From assembly GCA_964449175.1 (NCBI GenBank), contig CAYUYH010000190.1, forward strand, positions 1-5,185: a stretch of DNA of 5,185 nt, in the 5' to 3' direction. This document shows, one piece after another, positions 5,098 to 5,185 of this stretch. Origin of the DNA: CAYUYH01 sp964449175 (GTDB lineage: Bacteria; Planctomycetota; Phycisphaerae; SM23-33). A model generated the notes under the pieces. That model had not been told where the DNA came from. It made no database searches and was given only the letters and a program-made list of their open reading frames with translations. How positions within the stretch are numbered: the stretch's first letter is position 1; the number at the start of each line of letters is the position of its first letter. Position numbers and translations under genes: made by a program.

Positions 5098-5103
5098 AAG
5101 GAG
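5098..5103 (+). promoter_or_regulatory. Shine-Dalgarno of the plus-strand gene
   Basis: AAGGAG lies 7 bases before the ATG at 5111, near ideal in sequence and spacing. Together with the promoter at 5057-5084 it is the main reason to accept a gene here. Confidence 0.65.
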
Positions 5104-5110
5104 AACCAAG

Positions 5111-5185
5111 ATGGAATACCAGGTAGGTCAGGGGTGCGTGTCTCGATTGTGGCGGTCATGCGACGGATTGCCAGTGGGTGTCCCA
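5111..5185 (+). CDS. Start of an unrecognised plus-strand gene (partial, runs off the window)
   Basis: The frame from the ATG at 5111 is open for 25 codons to the window end, beginning MEYQVGQGCVSRLW. The product is not recognised, and too little is visible to name a domain. Support is positional: a sigma70-like promoter, a start site about 20 bases upstream and an AAGGAG at ideal distance. An alternative start in another frame is the GTG at 5134, which reads VRVSIVAVMRRIASG and looks more like a hydrophobic/basic N-terminus, but it lacks an equally good ribosome binding site. It is the only gene on this strand and is divergent from the GNAT gene. Confidence 0.45.
   Translation, partial: MEYQVGQGCVSRLWRSCDGLPVGVP

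Overview
This is a GC-rich window with tightly packed genes, nearly all on the minus strand. The gene set and several protein features suggest a planctomycete-like bacterium, perhaps of the Phycisphaerae type. The hints are a TMTC-like membrane protein opening with a WDDDDYV loop, a ribosomal protein S9 with an Ala/Pro-rich N-terminal extension, and a free-standing four-helix-bundle (23S rRNA intervening-sequence type) gene set among short repeats. This placement is an inference from protein style; there is no rRNA to confirm it.

Reading in the direction of transcription, from high to low coordinates: a GNAT acetyltransferase of the phosphinothricin-acetyltransferase type (5025-4507) ends at a compact intrinsic terminator (4485-4468). 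A good sigma70-type promoter (4455-4428) follows at once and drives rplM-rpsI (ribosomal proteins L13 and S9, 4386-3438). A 10-bp perfect hairpin follows rpsI. Next is a small cassette, a four-helix-bundle gene (3278-2862) flanked by two arrays of degenerate 7-base repeats in opposite orientation. After it come argC and argJ (2763-1735 and 1688-489), two enzymes of arginine/ornithine synthesis. The last minus-strand gene (389 to beyond position 1) is the start of a large polytopic membrane protein of the GT-C/TMTC type.

At the far right, a plus-strand gene begins at 5111 with a well-formed promoter and ribosome binding site and runs off the window. Its promoter contains a symmetric AGTATACT element that may also fire toward the GNAT gene.

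The core genes are ordinary housekeeping. The least ordinary part is the four-helix-bundle cassette with its inverted heptamer arrays, placed between a ribosomal-protein operon and an arginine operon on the same strand. Its layout, a reading frame held between complementary ends, recalls 23S rRNA intervening sequences, but here it lies in protein-coding neighbourhood DNA.
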